Source: Meghimatium bilineatum (taxonomy: Eukaryota > Mollusca > Gastropoda > Stylommatophora > Philomycidae). From it: DNA of 64,000 nt. Below the pieces are notes generated by a model. It was not told the DNA's origin, did not search any database, and worked only from the letters and a program-made list of their open reading frames with translations. Positions 53,801 to 62,753 of the stretch are shown piece after piece; positions within the stretch are counted from its first letter, which is position 1, and the number at the start of each line of letters is the position of its first letter. The stretch is taken from positions 21,146,173 to 21,210,172 of the forward strand of contig CM067311.1 of the NCBI GenBank assembly GCA_034231615.1, in the 5' to 3' direction. Made by a program: the position numbers and the translations under genes.

Positions 53801-56800
53801 TCCATCTATTTTGATATGACCGGCTTTTTGTTTTGGTGAGAGGGTAAAAAGTGTAGTGCTGCACTTATCTGTGTTAATACTGAAGCACCATCTATTTGCC
53901 CATAAGGTTAGGGCATCGATAGCTCTTTGAATTTGTTTAGTGGCCACTGTCGCATGTTCTTCCGTGCACCAGATCACCAGCATACATTGCCACTTTGATC
54001 CCATGTGGTAGTTCAGCAACTAGGTCATTGATGTAAACCAAGAAAAGTGTGGGTGACAGGACTACTCCCTGGGGGACTCCATGACGCAGTAGAACTTTCT
54101 TGCTCTTGCGACCATCTAATTGTACCCTGGCTCTTCTATTATGCAGGTATGCTTTTACCCATTTGTACATTCTTGAGCTAACCCTGCAATTTCGCAATTT
54201 CTTTAGGAGCCCTTCTTTCCAGACCTTATCAAATGCTTTTCTGAGGTCTATCCATACTGCTAGTACCAGTTTCTTATCTTGGAAGGCATCCTCAATCTCT
54301 TGGGAGAGGTAGGTTGCCTGATCTTCAGTAGAGTAGCACTGTCTGAAACCTGCTTGCTGTGATACCAGAAGGTTTTCACTTTCAAGGTACCACTGCATCC
54401 TAAGATTGATAATGCGTTCCATTGTTTTGCATAGACAGCCTGTGAGGCTGATGGGCCTGTAGTTGGAGACTGTGTTGCCATCTTTTCCTGATTTGAGGAG
54501 TGGTATCATTATTGCTTCTCTCCACGCCTGTGGTACATTACCCGTGGACCAGCTTGTGTTAAAGATCTGCAGTAGCTTTGCTCTTGCTGCAATTCCCAGG
54601 TTTCTAATCATTTCATTGGACACTCCATCAGCTCCAGGGGACTTTTTCATTTTCAATTTGGATATTGCATGCTCTAGTTCTCTCATTGTGATTGGTGCCT
54701 CCATGACTTCAGGTATAGGTTCGCCTTGTCCAATATTTTGCTGGTTCTCTTGAACCTCCTGTTGTTTGTCTGGGCTGACTTTGATGTTATTGTCTTCTGC
54801 AAAGGAATCTGCAAAGTAATCAGCTGCATGTTTACCTGTTAAAATGTTTCTATCGTTATAAAGCGTGATCCTGGTATTTCTCCCTGTACCTTCATCATTT
54901 AGTTGTTTTACAAGTTTCCATAATTTCCTAGTATCTCTTTCTAGGTTCAGCGACTCTGTTTTTTCTTTCCAGCTACTCCGTCTGGCTTGTAACTTGGCTC
55001 TTTGAAATTTAGCCTTTGTTTGCTGATATTTGTTGTGATGTTCTTGGCTAGGTCTGTTCTCAGCCTGCTGTCTAGATGTTTCCATCTCATTTTGCAGCTT
55101 TTCCAGTTCATCATTCCAGTAGGGTTTGTAGTTTTTGCGTGCCCCCCTGGGTATGGTTTTACTAGCAGCATGTAGTATACATCTATTAAATTCACTCAAT
55201 GCTCTATTGATGTCTTTGTCCAAGTTCATGTCCTTAGCTAAAACAATGGTTAAATGCTGGTACATTTTCCAGTCTGCCCTCTTATAGTTCCACCTAGTGA
55301 GCATGACGCTGTCCTTGGTAAATTCATTGTGGATTTCCAGAAATACTGGTCTGTGGTCACTACCCCTAAGCTGCTTTCCAACGACACGTGTGATGTTCCA
55401 TTCCAGGCCTGGTGAGTGGAATGCCAGATCTGGTGTAGAGGTGGTGTGCCATGCTCTCGAGTAGAAGGTTGGTGAGTCAGCTGGCTGGTTAATAAGGATG
55501 AGATTATTTTCATCCTGCCAGCTCTCAAGTTCCTCACCTCTCTTGTCGATATGATCGTAGCCCCAGCTCTGAGAGTGGCTGTTGAAGTCACCACACACCA
55601 TAAGTCTCTCTTTATCTGGAATTGTGTCTAGTACCAATGGTTCATCATTTGGGCAGTAGTAGTTCAGGAGATGGAATTCTGCACTGTCTGTTTTTAGGTG
55701 AAGCATCTGGTATTATGCCCCTTCCATATATACTTCCAGCTGACATGCGCTGATATTGTTTTTAACAAGTGTCAGAATTCCACCCTTTCGTCTGTCCTTT
55801 CGGTCAGATCGGTAGCACTGGTAGCCTCTGATTTTGAAGGCTATGTCGCTGCTGAGGTGTGTTTCTTGGATACAGCATATATTAACTTGTTCTTCACTGA
55901 GGACATTTTCAAGTTCCAATTTTTTGCTGTATCCATCTCTTTTACTGTTGACACCCTCAAGCATTCCAGTGCATTATTTTTATTGGTCGTTTAAAGTTTG
56001 TTTGGCCAGTAGCTCTATTCCCTTGCCTCCTGGCTCCTCGAGGCAATTGAAAAGGACTTTCAGTAACTGAGGTTGGGCCCTTTCGAGGTATAGGGCCCGG
56101 CACCTTCCCTGCCTGAACGTCCGCCACAGGGCAGGCACCATAACCTTTTATAGATACAGACATGTTTCCATTGTGTTTTGTGCGTGGCATCCTGATTATC
56201 TGTGCGCCTTTTGGCTGGATGCCTCCGTCTTCAGCACTCTGCTTACTTGGGCAGGACTATGGTCCTGCTCGAATGGGACTGCCCGACCAGTCTTAGTTTC
56301 CAGCCCCTGATGGCTGAACTAAGCCCCATCACCACTGCACGGTGCTGGCCTTGATGGGGGGAACTTGGTTTGAAATGTGGTGTCACTAGAAAGGAGCGGT
56401 TTCATGTGCAAGAAAGAATGATGGTCAATCAACTGCGTACTGGGACCGTCAGTCAATGTGTAATGGCAGCTACACTCAAGGAGAGATCTGAGCACCTATG
56501 GACATGTCCGGAGTGCAGTGACGATGATCTAACATTACTAACTAACTAACTAATGTGGGTATCATGTCTGTGTAGTGTTCTTCTCAGCTCCAGGATCTTA
56601 TTTCTGAGTCCAGATATGTTGAGTTGTAGTAAGTTTTACATATTATATAAAGTAGACTGTTTATGGACCTTTCATAAATTGAGTGAATGGGAGACTGCAG
56701 TAAAACTGTACACCAAATGATTTTAAATGTAGAAGTAAATGTAAGTAAATGTAGAAACAAAATAAAGGGGTTAAATTGCAGTTTTGCATGAAACAATGCA

Positions 56801-57567
56801 CAGGATCAAAGTTTCTACCAAAATTCATGTTTATTAAAATTGGGACAAACAAAAACAGAATAAAACCACCAAATCAAACAAAGACTAATGTCAGCTGTGT
56901 TGGAACTTTTATAACCATATGCACTGAGTTCATTTCTCTTAACACAGGAAAAGCATCAAAATAATTGATTATTGATACATTGGTTTTGATTGATGCACAT
57001 AGATTTATAAGAATTTAAATTAAAAATTTGAAAACTATATAAACTTTGTATACAGAATTCATAATGGTACCTAATTTACAAAATAGTTTGTCTGTTGTAT
57101 CTTCTATTAAGGGATGTCAAAACTTGGAGGCCATGCATGTTTTCTTGGACCAGACGATATTCATTTAGGGGTCAATGAAAGTGTCAAAGATTCAGCCAGG
57201 TAAGAGTTCGCAAAAAGAATGAATTAATATAACTGCATAAAATTTTATGCAAATAATAATTTATCCCACAATTTACCAGTAGTCAGTTTTAAAATTCATG
57301 TATCTGTCTTATAATACTTATGTTGTTGTTAATTGCAAACTCAAAATATATTTTATAACCCAAATATTGTTCATATAAACTATTGATTATTGCTATCTTT
57401 GACCTATACACAGAGTTTTGGCTGGCATGGCTGACATTATTCTGGCTAGGGTATATGGTCAGAACATTTTGGATGACCTTGCTGTTGAGTCAAAGGTCCC
57501 AGTGATCAGTGGACTTTCAGACTTACTCCATCCACTACAGATTCTAGCTGATCTTCTAACACTTCAG
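41654..57567 (+). CDS. OTC: Ornithine carbamoyltransferase, mitochondrial (exons 1-5; 3' half outside window)
   Basis: OTC joins carbamoyl phosphate and ornithine to make citrulline in the mitochondrial matrix (urea cycle, arginine synthesis). Exons: 41654-41820, 46291-46411, 49711-49792, 57112-57199, 57414-57567; together 612 nt, 204 codons in one frame. The carbamoyl-phosphate motif S-T-R-T-R lies in exon 3 (about residues 114-118), LGGHACFL and DIHLGVNES in exon 4, and the H-P-x-Q motif (HPLQILAD) in exon 5. The first ~35 residues have several Lys and no Asp or Glu, as expected for a mitochondrial presequence. I chose the ATG at 41654; in-frame ATGs at 41567 and 41663 are alternatives. The ornithine-binding half (SMG loop, HCLP) is not seen before 64,000, so the gene must continue beyond the window. 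Introns 1, 3 and 5 hold most of the transposons. Confidence 0.92.
42170..42990 (+). mobile_element. RTE-type LINE fragment, decayed
   Basis: Encodes [14 protein letters not shown], then [13 protein letters not shown], and [10 protein letters not shown] near the end. Multiple stops. Confidence 0.72.
42991..44009. other. OTC intron 1, no feature seen
   Basis: AT-rich sequence without coding signal between two LINE fragments. Confidence 0.45.
44010..44815 (+). mobile_element. RTE-type LINE fragment, same family as 57.8-60.6 kb
   Basis: Encodes [18 protein letters not shown] and I-A-K-S-E-E-D, nearly the same as at 59,890-60,100. It ends at a large inverted repeat. Confidence 0.8.
44756..44886. 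repeat. ~56-bp inverted repeat between two convergent LINE fragments
   Basis: Arms 44756-44811 and 44830-44886 (GGGAAAAAGAAAAGAAAGAG against CTCTTTCTTTTCTTTTTCCC), spacer 18 bp, a few mismatches. Confidence 0.9.
44960..45960 (-). mobile_element. RTE-type LINE fragment, convergent to the previous one
   Basis: Minus strand: [51 protein letters not shown] and [13 protein letters not shown], the RTE thumb and C-terminus. Frameshifted. Confidence 0.8.
46291..46411 (+). CDS. OTC: OTC exon 2
   Basis: Encodes [10 protein letters not shown] then [20 protein letters not shown] and [10 protein letters not shown]. It matches the OTC block RDLLTLKNFTGEEIKYMLW in layout. Acceptor TCTTTTAG, donor GTAGGT. 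Confidence 0.9.
46575..46790 (-). mobile_element. LINE-C remnant, second copy
   Basis: The same 3' segment as at 24300-24574: ACATGTGTTGTTTGAGCCT and GGTACAGTGGGAAATTCTA. It is 50-60 bp downstream-side of OTC exon 2 sequence and in its second intron. Confidence 0.68.
46801..46990. repeat. 60-bp tandem repeat, three units
   Basis: Units 46801-46860, 46861-46920 and 46921-46980 share TTCCACAATGCTGAGTTGTG then GCATAGGCTGTAGTAATCAG. The last two are nearly identical. Confidence 0.95.
47490..48300 (-). mobile_element. RTE-type LINE fragment
   Basis: Minus strand: [20 protein letters not shown] and [11 protein letters not shown], then A-R-G-R-P-C-K-R. It is the same family as 12430-13340. Confidence 0.78.
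48657..48841 (+). mobile_element. tRNA-derived SINE with intact B box
   Basis: Bounded by the 14-bp duplication AAAAACTATTTGAT at 48643-48656 and 48842-48855. The B box GGGTTCGAATCCCACC is near 48718-48733. The body carries AATGGCAAACTAC and ACCTAGAAAATCACTAC, shared with other SINEs here. Confidence 0.88.
48945..49227. repeat. Minisatellite, ~38-bp unit, about 7 copies
   Basis: Variants of CTTGTGCACACAGTGCTCAT followed by TCAATTTATAGAAAAT repeat across the interval. Confidence 0.9.
49711..49792 (+). CDS. OTC: OTC exon 3: STRTR carbamoyl-phosphate site
   Basis: Encodes [12 protein letters not shown], then [21 protein letters not shown] binds carbamoyl phosphate in all OTCs. Acceptor TCTTTACAG, donor G|GTATGT. 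Confidence 0.95.
49990..50530 (-). mobile_element. Probable RTE-type LINE 3' remnant
   Basis: Resembles the 34190-34790 fragment in layout (AAACCATTGTGTCTCTTTAT and a CCATGATATTCTTAGGACC block). Coding sense is almost lost. Confidence 0.5.
50565..50830 (-). repeat. R1 element, diverged
   Basis: R1 blocks ATTCTTCTTCAGTG, CATCTGACTTCAGTATGGC and TTTCTATTCTTCGCTC, in OTC intron 3. Confidence 0.72.
51365..56551 (+). mobile_element. LINE-B copy, 5' truncated, split by LINE-A copy 2
   Basis: Two halves, 51365-52294 and 56372-56551, are bounded by the 13-bp duplication AATGTGGGTATCA at 51352-51364 and 56552-56564. The left half encodes the end of the RT thumb ([20 protein letters not shown]) and RNase H ([40 protein letters not shown]). 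The right half encodes [32 protein letters not shown] and ends in an (ACTA)n tail. The RNase H TDGS motif is TDES, and stops are present, so the copy is dead. Confidence 0.92.
52308..56358 (-). mobile_element. LINE-A copy 2: full-length EN-RT-RNase H retrotransposon
   Basis: A 4.05-kb element bounded by the exact 13-bp duplication GGGAACTTGGTTT (52295-52307 and 56359-56371). Order from 56358 leftwards: ~165-bp leader, short N-terminal segment ending H-W-N-A, endonuclease, reverse transcriptase, RNase H ([40 protein letters not shown]), a C-terminal cysteine cluster ([18 protein letters not shown]) and a GCAGAAGAAG tail. EN-RT-RNase H order places it in the I group (I/Ingi/Nimb-like). Lesions: extra T near 55967, TAA near 55711, 8-bp deletion at Y-A-D-D near 53983, in-frame TAA near 53268, extra A in an A-run near 52933. 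It is inserted into LINE-B. Confidence 0.95.
56565..57111. other. OTC intron 3, distal part, no feature seen
   Basis: Between the LINE-B duplication and exon 4; no repeat recognised. Confidence 0.5.
57112..57199 (+). CDS. OTC: OTC exon 4
   Basis: Encodes [20 protein letters not shown] then [10 protein letters not shown]. The acceptor is CTATTAAG and the donor AG|GTAAGA. The block DIHLGVNES is typical of animal OTC. Confidence 0.94.
57414..57567 (+). CDS. OTC: OTC exon 5: HPxQ motif
   Basis: Encodes [16 protein letters not shown], then [20 protein letters not shown] and L-T-L-Q. HPxQ contributes to carbamoyl-phosphate binding. Acceptor ACACAG, donor GTGAAA after a whole codon. Confidence 0.95.
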
Positions 57568-57829
57568 GTGAAAGAGAGTTACTCAATATTACATAGAATC
57601 AGTTCTCAAATATACAAGTAAATAATGGATAATCAAATGATAAATGAGATCACTTGAGGACACAGAGTGTTGTTTTATTTTTGTTAAATGTCAGACCAAA
57701 TGTCAATATAATTGTGATGATGGAAAATAATGCACAATTGAAGCTTATTACACATTTAAGAAAAAGGCATGTGTCCGATTGCTATAATATTATAACATAT
57801 AATATATTCCTTATATATGTTATAAGGAA

Positions 57830-60557
57830 TATGAAATTAGATTTAGCATTATTGAAATCAGATGCTAACATTAAAGAAAGATACAACATAATTGTACAAA
57901 ATAGATACAATGCCATTGCAAAGATTCAGAGTATTGAAGATCAATGGAACATGCTAAAAAATTTGATAAACCAAACATCTAAAGAGATAATACCAAAAGT
58001 AAAACATACATCAAAACAAAAATGGATGACTGAATAAATATTAGAATTGATGAGCACCAGAAGGAAAAATAAACACAAGTTACAGGAATATCAGAAAATA
58101 CATAAGGAGATATGAGAGAAGTGCAAAATAGCAAAAGAAAGCTGGTTGAACAAGAAATGCACAGAAATAGAATTGCATTAAAACCAAGATACAACATTAC
58201 TATATAGGAAAATTGAGATGATAACAGGAAAGAGAATGCAAACAGTTATAGGGTGTCTAAAATCTAAGACAGGGCATGTATTAACCTTTAGGGCTCTGAA
58301 TTAATAATTAAGAAACATCCCCTTGAGCCTGAATTCTTTTTTGGAAATTTTGCGTTATTGATGGTGGGTGTTTTGAAAACGTGATAACTTTTTTGTTTTA
58401 AAAGATATCAAAATAATTTTTGCATATCTAAATAAAGGAGTGAATAGTGAATATAGTAATGTTTTTTTGTTGTTGTATGTATGATGTGACAGTTGTGAGC
58501 AAGTTGTGAAGTTGAAAATTCGGGGGGGAAATCGCAAAATGCCATTTTCAAATCGCACATATAACTTCTTGACGACCCTAATACTTGAGCAATGTGTGGA
58601 AACATTGATAAAATCCTCATAAATACCTATACTTATTGTATATATAATGTTTTATATCAAAACTAATATAATATGAACTAAAAAAACTAATAAAACGTGA
58701 AGAAATCGCATATAACATCCGTCTGGTCAAGACTAGGTCTAGGCTGACACGCAGTGTAATTATTGTCCATGCACACACGTGGCACCCCTGATACATATTA
58801 TTTTTGTGTTTTTGAATGGCTACGCACACATTCTTATCAAATAACAACATATTAAACACAAAAAACAACAATTAAAAAATGTAGTCACGATCACTTAGCC
58901 ATGCCACGTGGTACTCAATTTGATAGTAAAATATGGCTACAAAATGGCCAACGTCGCTCTAGAAATTCATTGACAAAACCAGCAGGCTTTCTCCCTTCTT
59001 GAAATCGTAATGAGTAAAGGAATTTTACCTTTAAACTGTGACGTATTCCTAACTTCGTTTGGCGAGTTTCATACGTCACGGGATCATTACTTCGTGAAGT
59101 TCCGTACTCGGGAATCGGACGATGTCGTATGTAGCGGGATTGCGCCCGCAGGCACAATGTAACCTGTGCTCATAGGCGCAACATTGCAACCGCAGAGTCG
59201 TAAAGGTTAATGGGTATAGATCACATAGTACACAGATGGTCAGAATATTTCAAAGAACTTTATGATGACAATAGACCAGAAATATACATACAAGGTAACG
59301 GCGAGGGTCCATCAATACTCACAGCAGAAGTAAGGGAGGCACTAAGACACATGAAATATGGCAAAGCCCCCATGTCCAGACAATATCACATTAGAAGAAT
59401 TAGCAGCTTTAGATGACTTTAGAGTTTAAATAATCACAAAATTTATAAATGATGTATATAACAGTGGAAAAATACCAGATGACTTAATCAGGTCCATATT
59501 TATAGCCTTACCTAAGAAACCAGGGACCACTGAATGTGAAGAACACTGTACAATCAGCCTCATGAGCCAAATAACCAAAATACTTCTCAGAATCATCATG
59601 AAGAGAGTGAGAAACAAAATAAAATCAGAAATAAGTCCAGAACAATGTGGCTTTGTAGAAGGCACAGGTACCAACAATGCTATTTATATATTGAGAAAAC
59701 TAATAGAGAGTTCTATAGAGGTAAAAACAGATCTGTACCTCTGTTTTATAGACTACACTAAAGCATTTGACAATGTTAAACATAGCGAAATTATACACAT
59801 GCTAGAGAATCTGAACATTGAACAGCAAGGATTTAAGAATAATCAAGAACATGTACTGGCAACAAACAGCAGCAATAAGAGTAGGAAATCAATTCGGCCC
59901 TTTTCAACAAATAAAACAAGGAGTCAGACAGGGATGCGTGCTTTCACCAGACCTGTTCTCTTTATACAGTGAAAACATATTGCGTGCAATAGTAGATATC
60001 CAAGGAATATCAGTGGGAGGACATAACATAAATAATTTGAGATAGCGGATGACACTGTTCTGATTGCAAAAAGTGAGGAAGACCTTCAAGATTTAATTAA
60101 TGTAGTAGTCACAGAAAGTAAAGAGAAAGGCCTCTTCCTAAATATCAAGAAAACAGAAGTAATGGTTATTTCAAAGAAACAAAATAACACACCTTGCAAG
60201 ATCAAAGTGAATGATATAGTATTAAAGCAGGTCCACCAATTCAAATATTTAGGTACAATGATTACAGCAGGTGGAAGAAGTTCAACAAAAATAGGAAGCA
60301 GGCAAAAACAACATTCAGAAAAATGAAAAATATACTGTGTAATATGACCCTGTCATTAGATGTGAGAAAGAGAGTTCTGGAGTGTTATATAACCCCTATA
60401 CTAACATATGGGTGCGAGTCTTGGACAATAAACACACTGGAAAGTGGGGAAATTAGAGGCAACAGAGATGTGGTTCTACAGAAGAATGCTGAGAATACCA
60501 TGGACTGCCAGAAAAACTAATGTAGAGGTGTTTAAAGAGTCAAATACGAAACGGACC
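57830..60557 (+). mobile_element. RTE-type LINE, split by a MITE and ended by piggyBac
   Basis: Encodes the endonuclease-RT linker from about 57830, then [66 protein letters not shown] and a K-Y-L-G-T-M-I-T thumb start. At the catalytic site the reading is R-(Y)-A-D-D with a 1-nt loss. Stops and frameshifts elsewhere. The 922-bp MITE at 58285-59206 interrupts it, and the piggyBac at 60562 cuts off its 3' end. Confidence 0.85.
58285..59206. mobile_element. Non-autonomous piggyBac-like element (MITE), TTAA-flanked
   Basis: TTAA lies at 58281-58284 and 59207-59210. The inner ends are inverted repeats CCTTTAGGGCTCTG (58285-58298) and CAGAGTCGTAAAGG (59193-59206), 12 of 14 positions pairing. No transposase frame is present. 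Removing it with one TTAA joins K-T-G-H-V-L to M-G-I-D-H-I-V-H-R-W-S-E-Y-F, restoring the surrounding LINE frame. Confidence 0.88.
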
Positions 60558-60569
60558 TTAACTCTTTCC

Positions 60570-60637
60570 GGACCAATCGCCAGTATACTGGCTTTATACT
60601 GTGGGTCTACAGGACCAATCGCCAGTATACTGGCTTT
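60570..60637. promoter_or_regulatory. piggyBac subterminal direct repeats with a 14-bp palindrome
   Basis: A 26-bp sequence occurs at 60570-60595 and 60612-60637, period 42 bp. Each copy centres on the perfect palindrome GCCAGTATACTGGC (60579-60592 and 60621-60634). By position they are candidate transposase-binding sites; that role is inferred. Confidence 0.75.
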
Positions 60638-60829
60638 GATTTGATCAACGTCTTAGATCGATCATATATTGATCAGTTATATTTCGTTTTGCCCAGTTCA
60701 AGTTTTTATGTTAACCTCTGAACATCCGGGAAAGATCCTCTTCCGTTTTACAACCGGTACCGAAACACATGTGGTGTGTACAAGAAGATTTGTGATCAAC
60801 ATATTCTGTAAATTTTATTTCTGAAAAAA

Positions 60830-62695
60830 ATGGCAACGCCCACTTCTTCTAGATACAGTGCAGAACAAGCTATGGTTATGTTTCAGAGCTTGCTAGTTAG
60901 TGAATCTGATAATGATGATTCCGATAGTGATTATAGGCCTAGTGACTTGTCGAAAGGTAAGAAACCAAAGCAAACTGGTGTAGGTTTTATAAAAAATTTA
61001 ACAGCTTGCATCAGATCAAGTAATGTTAGTTCCTCTGAAGAAGCATCTAATAGTAGTGATGAATCTACTGATTCAGAGGATTTAGCTGGTACTTCTAGGC
61101 CTACTAATGCTACAAGTAGGCCTATGAATCATACTTCCACAGATCGACAAGGTAGGCCTAGGACTGATGCTGTGTGGCGTGAAGCCCTAGAAGGAGAGAG
61201 TATAGGAGTGTCTCACTTCAGACAGATACATTCTGGCTGCAAACTTGGCCTTCCTGAAAATGCCTCACCTCTCCAGTGTTTACTATCCTTGATGACAGAA
61301 CCAATAATTGACAATCTAATAGCCAATGTAAACTCTTATGCCCAGCAGAAATTGGAAATGAATACACCTCGAAGGAAATATTCTACTTATTCAAAATGGA
61401 CTGCGCTCGACCGAAATATTTTTATGAAGTTTCTCGCCACCCTGATAAACATGGGTTTGGACCCCAAACATTCCATAAAAGATTTTTGGTCCACAAAAAC
61501 ACACAGAAGTAGCCCCTGGTTTGGATCAATTTTCAGCAGGACCAAATTTTTATTGATTTACCAATCAATGCTTCATGCGGCTGGAGCTGATGCACAGGGT
61601 AAAATTAAAATAGAGCCGTTCATAAATGAATTAGTTGCAAGCTTTCAGAATGCATTCTATCCTTCTGAAAACAAATGTATAGATGAGATGGTTATAGGCC
61701 ACAAGGGAAGGTTTAGGCACAAGCAATATAATGCAAGCAAGCCAAAAAAATATCATATAAAATCATACGGACTCTGCGACTCCATCACCGGATATGTTTT
61801 CAACCTGCTGGTATATTTTGGTGCGGACACGACATACAGGCTGGAAACTGATACAAAGTCTACCCATGCTGTCAAAATTTTTGACAAACTACTAGAAGGC
61901 ATCACAGGACATCACCATTTGTTTGCTGACAGGTATTATTCGTCCTTACCTCTTGTCCAGTTTCTGCGGCAGAGAAATCACCATTATACTGGAACTCTCA
62001 ATGCGAACAGACGAGGGTTTCCACAAGAAATGAAGAATAAGAAAATAGCTGTCAATCAACCAAAATGGTTCATAAATGATGAAGATAAAGTTATGTGTGT
62101 TAGCTGGAGAGATAAAAAATCGAAGAAACCTTGCCAACTGGTAACAACATGTGGAAGCGCAACATGTGAAATTAGAATTGAGGGTAGGAGCGAAGTCTGG
62201 AAACCATCACCCATTCATAATTACAATATGTCAATGAATGGATGTGATAGAGTAGATCAGATGATTTCATATTATGGAAACCACACAAGAAAAACAGTAA
62301 AGTGGTGGAAAAAAGTATTTATGTGGGTGTTGGAAATAACACAACTCAACGCCCACATTTTATACACACTTAGCCGCCCTTGCGCAGAGAAGCCTATGCC
62401 CCTTTCAAACTTCAAGGACATATTGATAGAGGAGCTATGTAGTTTATTTGAATTAGAGGCACCTAATAACATTGATGCTGCTTTATTGTCCAAGCCAGGA
62501 AGAAAAACAGTAAATACAGAGCTTGAAAGGTATCAGGGAACCACCCATCTCATTGACTCCGGTGGAAAAGACAGGCAATGTGCTCATTGTGCTACTAAGC
62601 AAATACGAAAGTGCAGTAGCTACTACTGCATAGGATGTTCACATAAGCCACATCTGTGTGCTAAATCATGCTTTAGGGAATATCACACAAGATGA
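60830..62695 (+). CDS. piggyBac transposase (PGBD4-like), intact, 621 aa
   Basis: A cut-and-paste transposase that excises and inserts DNA at TTAA without leaving a footprint, acting in the nucleus. The N-terminal ~110 residues are acidic, Ser-rich and probably disordered. Then comes the DDE_Tnp_1_7 fold: Asp285 in C-I-D-E-M-V-I-G-H-K-G-R, Asp367 in LFADRYYSSLPL, and Asp473 in N-G-C-D-R-V-D-Q-M, matching Asp268/346/447 of the Trichoplusia enzyme. The C-terminus is a cysteine-rich zinc domain (C-A-H-C, C-S-S-Y-Y-C-I-G-C, H-L-C-A-K-S-C-F-R-E-Y-H). Length is usual for the family. The start at 60830 is the first ATG, preceded by AAAAA. No stop or frameshift. Confidence 0.96.
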   Translation: MATPTSSRYSAEQAMVMFQSLLVSESDNDDSDSDYRPSDLSKGKKPKQTGVGFIKNLTACIRSSNVSSSEEASNSSDESTDSEDLAGTSRPTNATSRPMNHTSTDRQGRPRTDAVWREALEGESIGVSHFRQIHSGCKLGLPENASPLQCLLSLMTEPIIDNLIANVNSYAQQKLEMNTPRRKYSTYSKWTALDRNIFMKFLATLINMGLDPKHSIKDFWSTKTHRSSPWFGSIFSRTKFLLIYQSMLHAAGADAQGKIKIEPFINELVASFQNAFYPSENKCIDEMVIGHKGRFRHKQYNASKPKKYHIKSYGLCDSITGYVFNLLVYFGADTTYRLETDTKSTHAVKIFDKLLEGITGHHHLFADRYYSSLPLVQFLRQRNHHYTGTLNANRRGFPQEMKNKKIAVNQPKWFINDEDKVMCVSWRDKKSKKPCQLVTTCGSATCEIRIEGRSEVWKPSPIHNYNMSMNGCDRVDQMISYYGNHTRKTVKWWKKVFMWVLEITQLNAHILYTLSRPCAEKPMPLSNFKDILIEELCSLFELEAPNNIDAALLSKPGRKTVNTELERYQGTTHLIDSGGKDRQCAHCATKQIRKCSSYYCIGCSHKPHLCAKSCFREYHTR

Positions 62696-62709
62696 TCTCA
62701 TTTGTAACA

Positions 62710-62732
62710 AATAAAAACTTGTAAATAATAAA
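62710..62732 (+). terminator. Poly(A) signals of the piggyBac transposase gene
   Basis: Two AATAAA hexamers, 62710-62715 and 62727-62732, 15-37 nt after the stop codon. Confidence 0.6.
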
Positions 62733-62753
62733 GCCGTGACTGGATGTAAATAT

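Noticed and set aside
60830-62695. Domesticated PGBD host gene
   Set aside because: The terminal repeats and TTAA sites are still in place at both ends, which indicates a transposon and not a domesticated gene.
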